Made by a program: the position numbers and the translations under genes
Source of the DNA: Bacteroidales bacterium
GTDB lineage: Bacteria > Bacteroidota > Bacteroidia > Bacteroidales > UBA932
Assembly (NCBI GenBank): GCA_017445425.1
Contig: JAFSUF010000085.1
Span: 1-35,144, forward strand
Reading direction: 5' to 3'
DNA length: 35,144 nt
Notes under the pieces: generated by a model
Seen by the model: the letters and a program-made list of their open reading frames with translations, nothing else
Told to the model about the DNA's origin: nothing
Database searches by the model: none
In this document: positions 10,301-17,659 of the stretch, piece by piece
Position numbering within the stretch: position 1 is the first letter of the stretch
Layout of the letters: every line of letters begins with the position of its first letter

Positions 10301-12938
10301 TAATGCTGGGGCTTGCAAAGGTCAGGGTCTGATTCTGCTTGTCGGGATTGACGGGAGTTGTGCCGCCATCAGCCTGCAGTTTATAGAGCTGTACACGACG
10401 GTCGCTTGCGCTTGAGCTGGAATACTCAAATGCGCCGCTCACATAACCCAGGTAATACTTGTTGTAACCGCTGGAGTGGCCAGAACTTACTACCTGGACA
10501 CCGCTGTTATCATATTTGAATGCGTGATAGTAGCTGGTTGCTGAAGAGCTGTAGCTGCTGGTGCGGCTATTGGTAGAATTGATCTGCAACTCGCTGTTGG
10601 AGTAGAAGATGTACATACCGTCAGTATTCTTGACATTGTATGCCTGTTGACCCGACAGGTTAGCGTGCTCTACGCCTGCGTCAGAGACTGTGAGGGCATA
10701 TTTATCAACAGTAGCGTTAGAAACAATCTGGCCGTTGCTGATTGTAACATCCACTGCATAGCTGCTTGCGTTGCTGCTGAAAGCTGCAAATGCCTTGCTG
10801 CTGCTCTCGTCAACAAAGAGGTAAGTACCGTCCCAGCTTGTGGGCTCGGAGGTAACCTTAACATATGCTGCATCACCACTCGGAGTGGGAGTCGAGCCGT
10901 CGCTGATAACCAGGGTGTAGCTCTTGGAAGCTGCATAGTAGTTATCGTTCTCAGCTGCATTTGCAGTGATGGTGGTGGTACCTGCACCCACAATCACGAC
11001 GTTGGTACCGGAGATAGTAGCGACGTTGGTATTGCTGGAGGTGTAGGTAACGGTGGTCTGGGCACCGCTTACGGCCTGAACTGCATAAGAGTTGCCTGCG
11101 GTGTAACCGCTACCAAGGGTCCACTGGATGCTGCTCTGTGCAAACGAGAGGTTCTGGTTCTGCTTGGTGGCTGCGGAGCCGTTCTCCAGGCGGAAGAGCT
11201 GTACGCGACGGTCGGTATCACTGGAGGATACGCTGCTGCCGCCGGAATAAGTGAAGGAGCCGCCGCTGTAACCCAGATAATACCTGTAAGAGCCGCTGCT
11301 CTGGACTGCACTTGCAACCTGGACGCCTCCATTGGAATATTTGAGGACGCTGTAGTAAGTGTTCATAGAGCTACTGCTGCTCTGGCTTGCCTTCTGGTTG
11401 GTAGAGCCGATATAAACCTCGCTGCTGGACCCGAAGATATACATGCCGTCGCTGTTGCAGATGTTGTATGCCTCCAGACCGGAGAAGTTGGAGTTGGAGT
11501 GCTCGACACCTGCGTCTGTCACCGTGAAGGCATATTTATTGATATTGGAGTCAGCGACAATCTGGCCGTTGCTGATTGTAACATCCACTGCATAATTGCT
11601 TGCATTGTCGCTGAATGCTGCGAATGCCTTGCCTGCATCCACGTCCACAATGAGGTAAGTGCCGTCCCAGCTGCTGGGCTCGGAAGTAACCAGAGTGTAA
11701 ACTGCGTCGCCTGTCGGAGTAGAAGACTGGGAGATTACCAGAGTGTATGACTTGGTTGCAGCATTATAGATATCGTTGGCAGGAGCGCTTGCGGTGATGG
11801 TAGCTGTACCGACACCGACAATCTCGATGCGGGTACCCGATACCTTAGCTACAGCCTCGTTGTTGGAGGAGTAGGTAACGGTGGTGTGGGCGCCGTTGAC
11901 TGCCTGGACGTCGTAAGTATTGCCAATTGTATAACCGTTGCCGACCTGCCATGTAACGGTAGCCTGGGCAAACGAGAGTTCCTGATCTTCCTTCTCGGGA
12001 TCCTGGGGTGTAGGGTCATCGGGATCGGGATCCGTGCTGTGGGCAGCATCGAAACTGAGGTTGAAGGTGTAGGTCTTACCGGCGTTGATGTTGGTATCGC
12101 TTGAAATTGCAAACTGGTGGTAGAATACAATCTCATTGTTATTTGCATCGGTAGCTGTGACCTTTGCCTTCAGATTGCTGCCTGCAGGGATACTGAAAGG
12201 GAGCACGCCGGCATAGAACTGCTCGGCCTCACCGGCAGCAATGGCTTCCGCATCGTTAACTGTGAGGATAACCTTCTTGGACGCGCCTGACTGAGCCTTC
12301 CAGGGGATATTGTCATAAGTGATATCACCGACAAAATCACCGGTAATCTCGCTGGTAGCGGTGAATTCTACATTCTTGACCACGATGGGACCGCTGGTAG
12401 TGTTGGTCACATTATAGTCAAAACGGGAGAGGACGTTACGCATGCGGACGCTGAGCTGGTCAGAGCGGGGCACGCCAAGTTCCTTACCTATCAGGGGGAA
12501 ACCGTCGCCGGCTATGTGGTCCATATTGCTGTTACCGCTCTGGACCTGAGACTCCGGGATGGTGATGTGAATCTGCTGGGGAGTCTTGTTGTCTTCGCGG
12601 TGGGGATAAATCATATACCAGTCGTTGACATAACCGGAGTATGTCAAACGGCCTCCGAAAGTGTTGTTGCCCCTGTAGGTCAGGTGGCCCGAGACATAGC
12701 TCTCTGCGCCATCCTCTATATTGATGGCGGTCAGTTGGTCATTGTCGGCCCAAAGAGTAGCCGAGCCATTGTTGACGGTCTTGGTAACGACGCCGTCTTC
12801 TGTAGTGACATAACATAGAATCTCCTCAGCGAAGAGACCTTCCTGAGGAGCTTCTTCCCGTACGGCAGTACAGGAGCAGATACTACAAAGGCCTGCGATC
12901 AAGACCCCCATAGTAGCTAAAAAGAAAGTTTTTTTCAT
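7332..12938 (-). CDS. Giant surface lipoprotein with Ig-like repeats and C-terminal tyrosine phosphatase domain
   Basis: 1868 aa from the ATG at 12936-12938, which begins a lipoprotein signal (MKKTFFLATMGVLIAGLCSI then CSC, probable lipid Cys 23). Residues about 30-300 are fimbrillin-like. After a DPDPDDP linker, five BIG_2-like Ig domains begin near 318, 592, 866, 1138 and 1398, alternating with beta-rich modules of about 180 aa. The first two pairs are close copies. A Fn3-like stretch (about 1490-1640) leads to a Y_phosphatase3-type domain: NCRDFGG near 1662-1668 and the P-loop HCRVGADRTG with nucleophile Cys1775 (codon 7614-7616) and Arg1781. These active-site residues are intact, so a phosphotyrosine or phospholipid/polyphosphate phosphatase acting outside the inner membrane is inferred. 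The preceding and following genes are 25 and 12 bases away. Confidence 0.85.
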   Translation of the reverse strand: MKKTFFLATMGVLIAGLCSICSCTAVREEAPQEGLFAEEILCYVTTEDGVVTKTVNNGSATLWADNDQLTAINIEDGAESYVSGHLTYRGNNTFGGRLTYSGYVNDWYMIYPHREDNKTPQQIHITIPESQVQSGNSNMDHIAGDGFPLIGKELGVPRSDQLSVRMRNVLSRFDYNVTNTTSGPIVVKNVEFTATSEITGDFVGDITYDNIPWKAQSGASKKVILTVNDAEAIAAGEAEQFYAGVLPFSIPAGSNLKAKVTATDANNNEIVFYHQFAISSDTNINAGKTYTFNLSFDAAHSTDPDPDDPTPQDPEKEDQELSFAQATVTWQVGNGYTIGNTYDVQAVNGAHTTVTYSSNNEAVAKVSGTRIEIVGVGTATITASAPANDIYNAATKSYTLVISQSSTPTGDAVYTLVTSEPSSWDGTYLIVDVDAGKAFAAFSDNASNYAVDVTISNGQIVADSNINKYAFTVTDAGVEHSNSNFSGLEAYNICNSDGMYIFGSSSEVYIGSTNQKASQSSSSSMNTYYSVLKYSNGGVQVASAVQSSGSYRYYLGYSGGSFTYSGGSSVSSSDTDRRVQLFRLENGSAATKQNQNLSFAQSSIQWTLGSGYTAGNSYAVQAVSGAQTTVTYTSSNTNVATISGTNVVIVGAGTTTITANAAENDNYYAASKSYTLVISDGSTPTPSGDAAYVKVTSEPTSWDGTYLFVDESSSKAFAAFSSNASSYAVDVTISNGQIVSNATVDKYALTVSDAGVEHANLSGQQAYNVKNTDGMYIFYSNSELQINSTNSRTSSYSSSATSYYHAFKYDNSGVQVVSSGHSSGYNKYYLGYVSGAFEYSSSSASDRRVQLYKLQADGGTTPVNPDKQNQTLTFASPSITWSLDNGYTVGNSYSVQSVSGAQTTVTYSSSNTNVATVNGSQLVIVGAGTTTITANAVGNDTYNPASQSYTLTITSSGSSSSSTSRTYTYQTSVSAGTYLLGGYESSGSQYSIALFPTVLTGNWSSSQGDVTNGQYIGQRDIDSSTTLTFNNDSEIFNAEVELIASGSNWKIKVKSTGQYLVVPTADNRIVYTDSESSATAFTISGSGSGSTSGNGMGVSSGSYYFYHSGSAHGFSMRAYQVTNIRLYKLTSEGGSSSNLQDQNLSFSQSTVTVSMNNYPAGSTLSVQQVSGAQTNVTYTSSNTNVATVSGTTITIKGAGQTTITANAAASGTYNAASKGYTLVVNEASSTPSTGDATYVKATSLTVGGTYLITDVSDTRLFKGATDGSYVSISPASGVITDANNAYSGYEFTVTQSGSKYCLVFNDGKYLLCDYSNSGNSTTGLVFESSKPADDYLYSLTVSGEVFEFMTAQRNSTSTSEVLYYKTSSMSGNGTDRFKIGGSGAGVGVHLYLKTSSGSTKKTQSPSFSQSSITQSMETASGTMTVQALQNAVGNVTYSSSNTSVATISGTTITINGFGSTTITGTAAGNDEYYSGSASYTLYINRVSQEGVYNLENDLVYNYLNEALSTYTADNHSSTTLISGGSSWSWGGGSSSSSGVYSYNGVNYSPSWSNRWDCPKPVTITWSSALSGSKDVYVYTDAAHTQQVNYIDQPITVSSASNSVDVYNLIPEQAGNRLTYYYVVKSGSSEVASGNFTTEGRRRMMKINESFTSSTYTENRANNCRDFGGQITSSGKHIKFGRMYRGSNMDNTDSYEQKVIKQYMNIGLDVDLRGSSERNNPLGFTQITTYDADTYRGHTQESYSGTNDLNNAQNMGATLKRVMNAVVNGVNVYIHCRVGADRTGYTCMMLEAILGVPLERCDMDYEMTSFSVVGVRKRTSDSVNYYHSGVSQINNQSGSTYQEKAVNYAVNTLGISRDLITQFQNTMLE
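10723..10760. repeat. Module repeat inside the phosphatase lipoprotein, copy 1
   Basis: A 38-base stretch identical to 11557-11594. The copies are 834 bases (278 codons) apart, equal to one Ig domain plus one beta module, so they mark a recent in-frame module duplication. Confidence 0.8.
11557..11594. repeat. Module repeat inside the phosphatase lipoprotein, copy 2
   Basis: Exact match to 10723-10760. The flanking sequence is also similar on both sides, so the repeat unit is the whole 278-residue module pair. Confidence 0.8.
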
Positions 12939-12963
12939 AGCTTGATTAAGTGAATATAATTTG

Positions 12964-13179
12964 TTAGTTGCTTTCAGAATCGTCATAAAGCACAAACTCG
13001 GGAGCGGAGACTTCAAATATCTCCAGGGGGCCTTCAAAGGGAGCGTTAAATTCGCCACCGTGCTGCCAGTCAGAAATAGCAGCCTGCATCATTGCACCTT
13101 TACAGTCAATAACTATCAGATCAGAGGCCGGAGCCTCGTAAGAACAAACACTAAGTTTTGACATTTTTGATTCTGACAT
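12964..13179 (-). CDS. Small protein of unknown function preceding the phosphatase lipoprotein
   Basis: 71 aa from the ATG at 13177-13179 (MSESKMSKLS); a second in-frame ATG at 13162-13164 would give 66 aa. The frame continues upstream but only through poly-T and Phe-rich nonsense from the terminator region. It contains YEAPASD near residue 14 and ends in an acidic aromatic tail (SAPEFVLYDDSESN). No signal peptide. It is the first gene of the small-large-small-large unit, 25 bases before the phosphatase lipoprotein. It shares the Y-E-(A/S)-P-x-S motif with the 63-aa protein at 7128-7319. Function unknown. Confidence 0.6.
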   Translation of the reverse strand: MSESKMSKLSVCSYEAPASDLIVIDCKGAMMQAAISDWQHGGEFNAPFEGPLEIFEVSAPEFVLYDDSESN

Positions 13180-13210
13180 TTTGTTTTTAAAAAAAAAGCC
13201 AAAAGGTGCG

Positions 13211-13218
13211 CAAAAATA
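13211..13218 (-). promoter_or_regulatory. Possible -7 element of the lipoprotein unit
   Basis: On the minus strand this reads TATTTTTG, fitting the Bacteroidetes TAnnTTTG consensus, with a start expected near 13207 and a leader of about 28 nt. The -33 region falls in the A15/T15 tract at 13234-13248 and has no clear TTTG, so the call is tentative. Confidence 0.4.
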
Positions 13219-13255
13219 CGTTTTTTCGGCTAGAAAAAAAAAAAAAAATAATAAT

Positions 13256-13278
13256 AATAGGCTGAACATCAGCCTATT
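13256..13278 (-). terminator. Strong intrinsic terminator of the HerA-type ATPase gene
   Basis: A perfect 10-bp stem (AATAGGCTGA / TCAGCCTATT) with a 3-nt loop overlaps the stop codon of the ATPase gene. On the minus strand it is followed by TAT repeats and then 15 T residues (13234-13248). Confidence 0.85.
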
Positions 13279-14899
13279 TCAACAATCCTTTGAGCACCTC
13301 TGTGGTAATCCGCCTTGTAGCGCTGTTAACAGCGGATTTTGTGGCTTTTTTTACCGCCGTCGATGTCGCAGTTTTCTTTTTGGCCGCGGTCGATTTCTTT
13401 TTGGTGGCTGAGCCGGTTATGGACTTTGCCGCATTGGTGGCGAGGCTGCGGGCAAAAGAGGTTGCAGCCGCCGCTATCATAGTGCCGAATATGGTCCTCT
13501 TGATGCCGGAGGATGCCTTCTTCCCCGCCTTCTCACGCTCTTTCTCTTTTTGGGCGCGTGCAAGAGCCTTCTCCTCTTCAGCAGCTGCCTTTTGGGCAGC
13601 TTTCTCCGCCTCCTCATACTGGGCGGTGAGGACTTCGTAGGCACTTTCGCGATCAAAGAATCCGTCGTAATTCAGGATATTCTGCGGGGCGCTCCTGTTG
13701 ATATCGAGCCGCTGCCCTTCGCTGATGGCGCCGATGGAACTCAGCGGGAACAAAATCCTCGCCCGCTCCACTACAGAAGGGGCACCTTTCTCATCCAGGA
13801 AGCTTACCAGAGCCTCACCGGTAGCGAGCTCCGTTATGGCGGTGGCAGTATCAAAGCCCGGGTTGGCTCGGAAAGTCTCTGCCGCAACCCGCACCGCCTT
13901 CTGGTCGCGCGGAGTGTAGGCACGCAGGGCGTGCTGCACCCGGTTGCCAAGCTGCCCCAGGATACTGTCTGGGATATCAGTAGGCGACTGCGTAACAAAA
14001 TATACACCGATACCCTTACTGCGAATCAGGCGCACCACCTGTTCTATCTTGTCTGTAAGGGCCTTGGGCGTATCTGCAAACAAAGTGTGCGCCTCATCAA
14101 AGAAGAACACCAGCTTGGGCTTCTCAAGGTCCCCCACCTCAGGCATCAGGGTGTAAAGCTCCGTAAGCAGCCAGAACAGGAAGGTAGAATAGAGCTTGGG
14201 ACGCATCATCAACTCGTCTGCAGCGAGCACATTCATCACACCGCGGCCGTTCTCCACCGCCAGCAGGTCCTGCACATTGAACGCCGGTTCGCCAAAGAAC
14301 TTGTCCGCCCCCTGGTCCTCCAGGGTGAGGATGGCGCGCTGGATGGCACCGATAGAGGCCGCGGAGATATTGCCATAGGTCGTCGTATATTCACCTGCAT
14401 GCTTAGAGACAAAGTCCAGCATCATCCTCAGGTCCTTTATATCTATGAGCAGCAGGTCGTTATCATCTGCAATGCGGAACACGATGTTCAACACCCCACC
14501 CTGCACGTCGTTAAGTTCCAGCATACGCGAGAGCAACTGCGGCCCCATTGAGGAGACGGTGGTGCGCATGGTGTGACCCTGCTTGCCGAACACATCAAAA
14601 AAACGGGTCGGGCACCCCTCAAACTGAGGGTCCTCTATACCGAATTCAGGGCAGCGCTTTGCAATGAAAGAGCTCATGGCACCCGCCTGGCTTATTCCAC
14701 TCAAATCCCCCTTCATATCGGCCATAAAGCAGGGAATGCCGGCCTGCGAAAATGTCTCGGCCAGCACCTGCAGCGTCACGGTCTTTCCCGTTCCGGTAGC
14801 CCCCGCCACCAGTCCGTGACGGTTAAGCATCCTGGGGTTAATATATATAGGTCCGTTATCGCTGTGGGCCACATACATAAGGTTGTCAGAGGTGTACAT
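13274..14899 (-). CDS. HerA/YjgR-type helicase-like ATPase (DUF853 family)
   Basis: 541 aa from the ATG at 14897-14899; the longer frame to 14953 adds 18 residues before the conserved start and is less likely. Walker A GATGTGKT is at residues 33-40 and Walker B KLVFFFDEAH has its DEAH at 268-271. The order and spacing match the YjgR/DUF853 branch of the HerA-FtsK superfamily of cytoplasmic DNA-handling ATPases. The C-terminus is a coiled, Glu/Lys/Ala-rich stretch (about 430-470) followed by a Lys/Ala/Thr-rich basic tail that could bind nucleic acid. It stands alone between two terminators. The cellular role of the family is not well defined. Confidence 0.85.
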   Translation of the reverse strand: MYTSDNLMYVAHSDNGPIYINPRMLNRHGLVAGATGTGKTVTLQVLAETFSQAGIPCFMADMKGDLSGISQAGAMSSFIAKRCPEFGIEDPQFEGCPTRFFDVFGKQGHTMRTTVSSMGPQLLSRMLELNDVQGGVLNIVFRIADDNDLLLIDIKDLRMMLDFVSKHAGEYTTTYGNISAASIGAIQRAILTLEDQGADKFFGEPAFNVQDLLAVENGRGVMNVLAADELMMRPKLYSTFLFWLLTELYTLMPEVGDLEKPKLVFFFDEAHTLFADTPKALTDKIEQVVRLIRSKGIGVYFVTQSPTDIPDSILGQLGNRVQHALRAYTPRDQKAVRVAAETFRANPGFDTATAITELATGEALVSFLDEKGAPSVVERARILFPLSSIGAISEGQRLDINRSAPQNILNYDGFFDRESAYEVLTAQYEEAEKAAQKAAAEEEKALARAQKEKEREKAGKKASSGIKRTIFGTMIAAAATSFARSLATNAAKSITGSATKKKSTAAKKKTATSTAVKKATKSAVNSATRRITTEVLKGLLK

Positions 14900-14986
14900 A
14901 TCTTTTTTAAACGTGTATAAATGTCTTTTTAAAATACCTGTCCGTTTCCACACGGTTTTAAACGCTTAAAAACGCCTAAGTATCCT

Positions 14987-14994
14987 CAAATATA
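14987..14994 (-). promoter_or_regulatory. Probable -7 element of the HerA-type ATPase gene
   Basis: On the minus strand it reads TATATTTG, a perfect TAnnTTTG match, giving a leader of about 84 nt. No good TTTG is found at -33. Confidence 0.4.
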
Positions 14995-15030
14995 GCAAAC
15001 TTTCCGTCCCGTTCTGCACCGGAGCGCAAA

Positions 15031-15142
15031 AAGAGGCTGACTAAAAAGGTTTTTAAAGGCTCTGAGAATTGCATATTTGAGGAAGTCTCAAACCAGTAGT
15101 ACAAAGAAAAAGAGGGTGGCTAAGACTTTTTAGTCACCCTCT
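15031..15142. repeat. 112-bp element with 18-bp terminal inverted repeats
   Basis: The left end AAGAGGCTGACTAAAAAG (15031-15048) matches the reverse complement of the right end (15125-15142) at 17 of 18 positions; the inner part is non-coding. The right end also forms its own tight hairpin. It may be a MITE-like element or insertion sequence remnant that now serves as a terminator. Confidence 0.5.
15110..15142 (-). terminator. Intrinsic terminator downstream of the OmpA-family gene
   Basis: A 14-bp stem (AAGAGGGTGGCTAA with TTAGTCACCCTCTT, one G-U pair) and a short loop, 22 bases after the OmpA stop. On the minus strand it is followed by TTTTTCTTTG. Confidence 0.75.
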
Positions 15143-15163
15143 TATATAATTCAGAATCTCTGT

Positions 15164-16330
15164 TTACTTAGTAACGACAACTGCTACACGGTTCTCCTCG
15201 CGAACGTCAGATACCTGAACGGTGTCACCATAGTAGTTAACGGTGATGCGGCTAGCAGCGATGCCTGCATCCTTGAGAGCCTTGGCAACGCGCTCTGCGC
15301 GGTTCTGGGAGAGGGTCATATTGTGTTTGGGCTTACCAGTCTGCTTGTCAGCATAACCGCTAACGGTAACGACTGCATCGGGGAACTCGTTGAGGACAGC
15401 CACGATATGGTCAACCTTGGGAGCCTCTTCTTTCTTGATGACATACTTGTCGAGGTCAAAATAAACGTTCTCTACCTGTGCGCGGGCAGCAGCACGTGCA
15501 GCGGCAGCAGCCTCTGCAGCAGCCTTCTCAGCAGCAGCTTTCTCAGCGGCAGCTTTCTCTGCAGCAGCCTTCTCGGCAGCGAGACGCTCAGCCTCTGCCT
15601 TCTCTGCAGCAGCCTTCTCAGCGGCAGCCTTTGCAGCAGCGAGAGCGGCAGCCTCAGCGGCAGCAGCCTCAGCGGCGCGGACAGCAGCTTTCTTCTTTAC
15701 AGAACCGATGTTGAACTTGAGGCCGAGCAGTGCGGCAAAGTTGTCATCCCACTTGAAGGGCTTCTTGATCTTGAGGATTTCGCCACCGAAGTAGGTGTTA
15801 TCGTCCAGAGTGTTGAACTTGTTGTTGAGCGCGTTGTCCTGGAACTCAAGAGAGAGGTCAACCAGCTCGCTCAGACGGAAGTCAAAGCCAAGACCGGCGC
15901 GGACGGCGGGGCTGAAGCTACCAGCCTGGTCGTTAGCAGCAAAACGGTAGTTTGCACCTGCACCCAGGAAGATATAAGGATTCAGGAAACGTGTCTCTTT
16001 ATACTTGAAGATGTTGCAGATGTCAAAAGTTGCATCCAAAGCAGCCTGACCATAATAGAAGGGGTTCAAAGTGCTGCCATTGGTGGTGAAGTAACCCATA
16101 GGGCCGGATATGGAACCACGCAGGCCAAATACCGGGGTGAAATCGTAACCGACACTGATCTGGCCGTTGGGGGAAATGTGTTTGAAGTGGCCGATTGTCC
16201 AATTGTTGGAGGTTACATAGTTAGCACCACCCTGAACACCAAGATACCAGCCGGGATAGAACTCATTCTGTGCGTTAGCAGAAACGCCCAGGAAAAGCAA
16301 TGAAGCTAAAACAACAAGTACTTTTTTCAT
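15164..16330 (-). CDS. OmpA-family outer membrane protein with Ala-rich helical linker
   Basis: 388 aa. A Sec signal peptide with cleavage after SANA (residue 20) is followed by an OMP beta-barrel-like domain (about 22-211), a highly repetitive Ala/Glu/Lys helix built on AAAEK units (about 212-285), and a C-terminal OmpA peptidoglycan-binding domain (about 286-388) with the NMTLSQNRAERV signature. The protein should anchor the outer membrane to peptidoglycan. The TolA-like helix may span the periplasm or form a coiled coil. It is monocistronic, with its own promoter (16383-16414) and terminator (15110-15142). Confidence 0.9.
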   Translation of the reverse strand: MKKVLVVLASLLFLGVSANAQNEFYPGWYLGVQGGANYVTSNNWTIGHFKHISPNGQISVGYDFTPVFGLRGSISGPMGYFTTNGSTLNPFYYGQAALDATFDICNIFKYKETRFLNPYIFLGAGANYRFAANDQAGSFSPAVRAGLGFDFRLSELVDLSLEFQDNALNNKFNTLDDNTYFGGEILKIKKPFKWDDNFAALLGLKFNIGSVKKKAAVRAAEAAAAEAAALAAAKAAAEKAAAEKAEAERLAAEKAAAEKAAAEKAAAEKAAAEAAAAARAAARAQVENVYFDLDKYVIKKEEAPKVDHIVAVLNEFPDAVVTVSGYADKQTGKPKHNMTLSQNRAERVAKALKDAGIAASRITVNYYGDTVQVSDVREENRVAVVVTK

Positions 16331-16382
16331 AGTTGCGTGTTTGTATAATTAATAATTTGTGATAGTTATTCATTTAACCGCT

Positions 16383-16414
16383 CAAAGATATGCAATTTGT
16401 ATTAAAAAAACAAT
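16383..16414 (-). promoter_or_regulatory. Promoter of the OmpA-family gene
   Basis: On the minus strand, -33 ATTG (16411-16414), a 20-nt spacer and -7 TATCTTTG (16383-16390) fit the Bacteroidetes consensus with one -33 mismatch. The predicted leader is about 48 nt. It overlaps the divergent ugd promoter. Confidence 0.6.
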
Positions 16415-16428
16415 TTTTCGTATATTTG
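16396..16428 (+). promoter_or_regulatory. Promoter of ugd, giving a nearly leaderless mRNA
   Basis: -33 TTTG (16396-16399), a 21-nt spacer and -7 TATATTTG (16421-16428) match the consensus perfectly. If the start site lies about 4 nt after the -7 element, transcription begins at or within a base or two of the ATG at 16433. Confidence 0.65.
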
Positions 16429-16432
16429 TCGT

Positions 16433-17659
16433 ATGAAAATAGCAGTAGCAGGTACCGGCTATGTGGGCATGAGCATAGCCACGCTCCTTGCCCGGCGCAA
16501 TAGCGTCGTAGCAGTGGATGTCGTCGCCGACAAAGTCGATAAGATTAACCGTCGCGTATCACCTATCGCAGATGAATACATAGAGCGCTTCCTGACAGAG
16601 AAACAGCTTGACCTTACAGCCACTACCGATGCCGCTGCAGCCTATGCCGGCGCCGACTTTGTGGTAATCGCCACCCCCACCAACTATGACCCGCAGAAGA
16701 ACTTTTTTGACACCAGCCACGTAGAGGAGGTCATCGAAGTGGTCACGCGGATGAATCCCAGCGCCACCATGGTAATTAAAAGCACCGTGCCCGTTGGCTA
16801 TACCAAGGCTGTGAGCAGGCGCTTCCCAGGGTCGCGCATCCTCTTCTCCCCAGAGTTTCTCAGAGAGAGCAAGGCCCTTTACGACAACCTCTACCCTTCC
16901 CGTATCATAGTCGGGTGCGACAGCGATGACCTCAAGGATGCCGCGGAGACTTTTGCCACCCTGCTCAGGAACGCAGCCCTCAAAGAGGAGATTCCCGTCC
17001 TGTTCATGGGCACCACGGAGGCAGAGGCTGTGAAACTGTTTGCCAACACATACCTTGCGCTGAGAGTGAGCTATTTCAACGAACTTGACACCTATGCCGA
17101 GATGAAAGGGCTAGACACCCGCTCCATCATAGAGGGCGTATGCCTTGACCCACGCATCGGCAGCCACTATAACAACCCCAGCTTCGGTTACGGAGGATAC
17201 TGTCTCCCCAAAGACACCAAGCAGCTGCTTGCCAACTACAACGACGTGCCGGAGAATATAATCGGCGCTATCGTAGAGAGCAACCGCACCCGTAAGGATT
17301 ATATCGCAGACCGGGTGCTGGCAAAGGCCGGCTACTACGGCGCCAACAGCACCTGGGATTCCGCCCGTGAGCACGATGTCACCGTTGGGGTATTCCGCCT
17401 GACAATGAAAACCGGCAGCGACAACTTCCGCCAAAGCGCCATCCAGGGCATAATGAAGCGTATCAAGGCCAAGGGGGCGACGGTCATTGTATATGAGCCC
17501 ACCCTACCCGACGGCTCAACCTTCTTTGGCAGCGCCGTGATAAACGACCTTGCGGCCTTCAAATCAAAGGCAGACGCCATAATCGCCAACCGCAGCGATC
17601 CCGCCCTGTCTGATGTAATGGACAAGGTTTATACGAGGGATATATTCAAAAGAGATTAG
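16433..17659 (+). CDS. ugd: UDP-glucose 6-dehydrogenase
   Basis: 408 aa, cytoplasmic. It oxidises UDP-glucose to UDP-glucuronate with two NAD+. The NAD-binding loop GTGYVG lies at residues 7-12, the STVPVG motif near 115-120, and the catalytic Cys257 in [14 protein letters not shown]. The C-terminal block [14 protein letters not shown] is typical of the short bacterial Ugd type. The start fits the universal MKIAVxGTGYVG beginning of the family. Its product is the substrate of the epimerase at 23268-24545, so it belongs to the polysaccharide locus although it faces the other way. Its stop overlaps the stop of the convergent glycosyltransferase gene by 4 bases. Confidence 0.93.
   Translation: MKIAVAGTGYVGMSIATLLARRNSVVAVDVVADKVDKINRRVSPIADEYIERFLTEKQLDLTATTDAAAAYAGADFVVIATPTNYDPQKNFFDTSHVEEVIEVVTRMNPSATMVIKSTVPVGYTKAVSRRFPGSRILFSPEFLRESKALYDNLYPSRIIVGCDSDDLKDAAETFATLLRNAALKEEIPVLFMGTTEAEAVKLFANTYLALRVSYFNELDTYAEMKGLDTRSIIEGVCLDPRIGSHYNNPSFGYGGYCLPKDTKQLLANYNDVPENIIGAIVESNRTRKDYIADRVLAKAGYYGANSTWDSAREHDVTVGVFRLTMKTGSDNFRQSAIQGIMKRIKAKGATVIVYEPTLPDGSTFFGSAVINDLAAFKSKADAIIANRSDPALSDVMDKVYTRDIFKRD

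Noticed and set aside
10647..11750. 367-codon plus-strand frame opposite the phosphatase lipoprotein
   Set aside because: It is a mirror of the repetitive Ser/Thr/Val-rich gene on the other strand; no start signals, promoter or domain.
15323..16303. 326-codon plus-strand frame opposite the OmpA gene
   Set aside because: Low-complexity Ser/Leu text produced by the antisense of the Ala-rich repeat.
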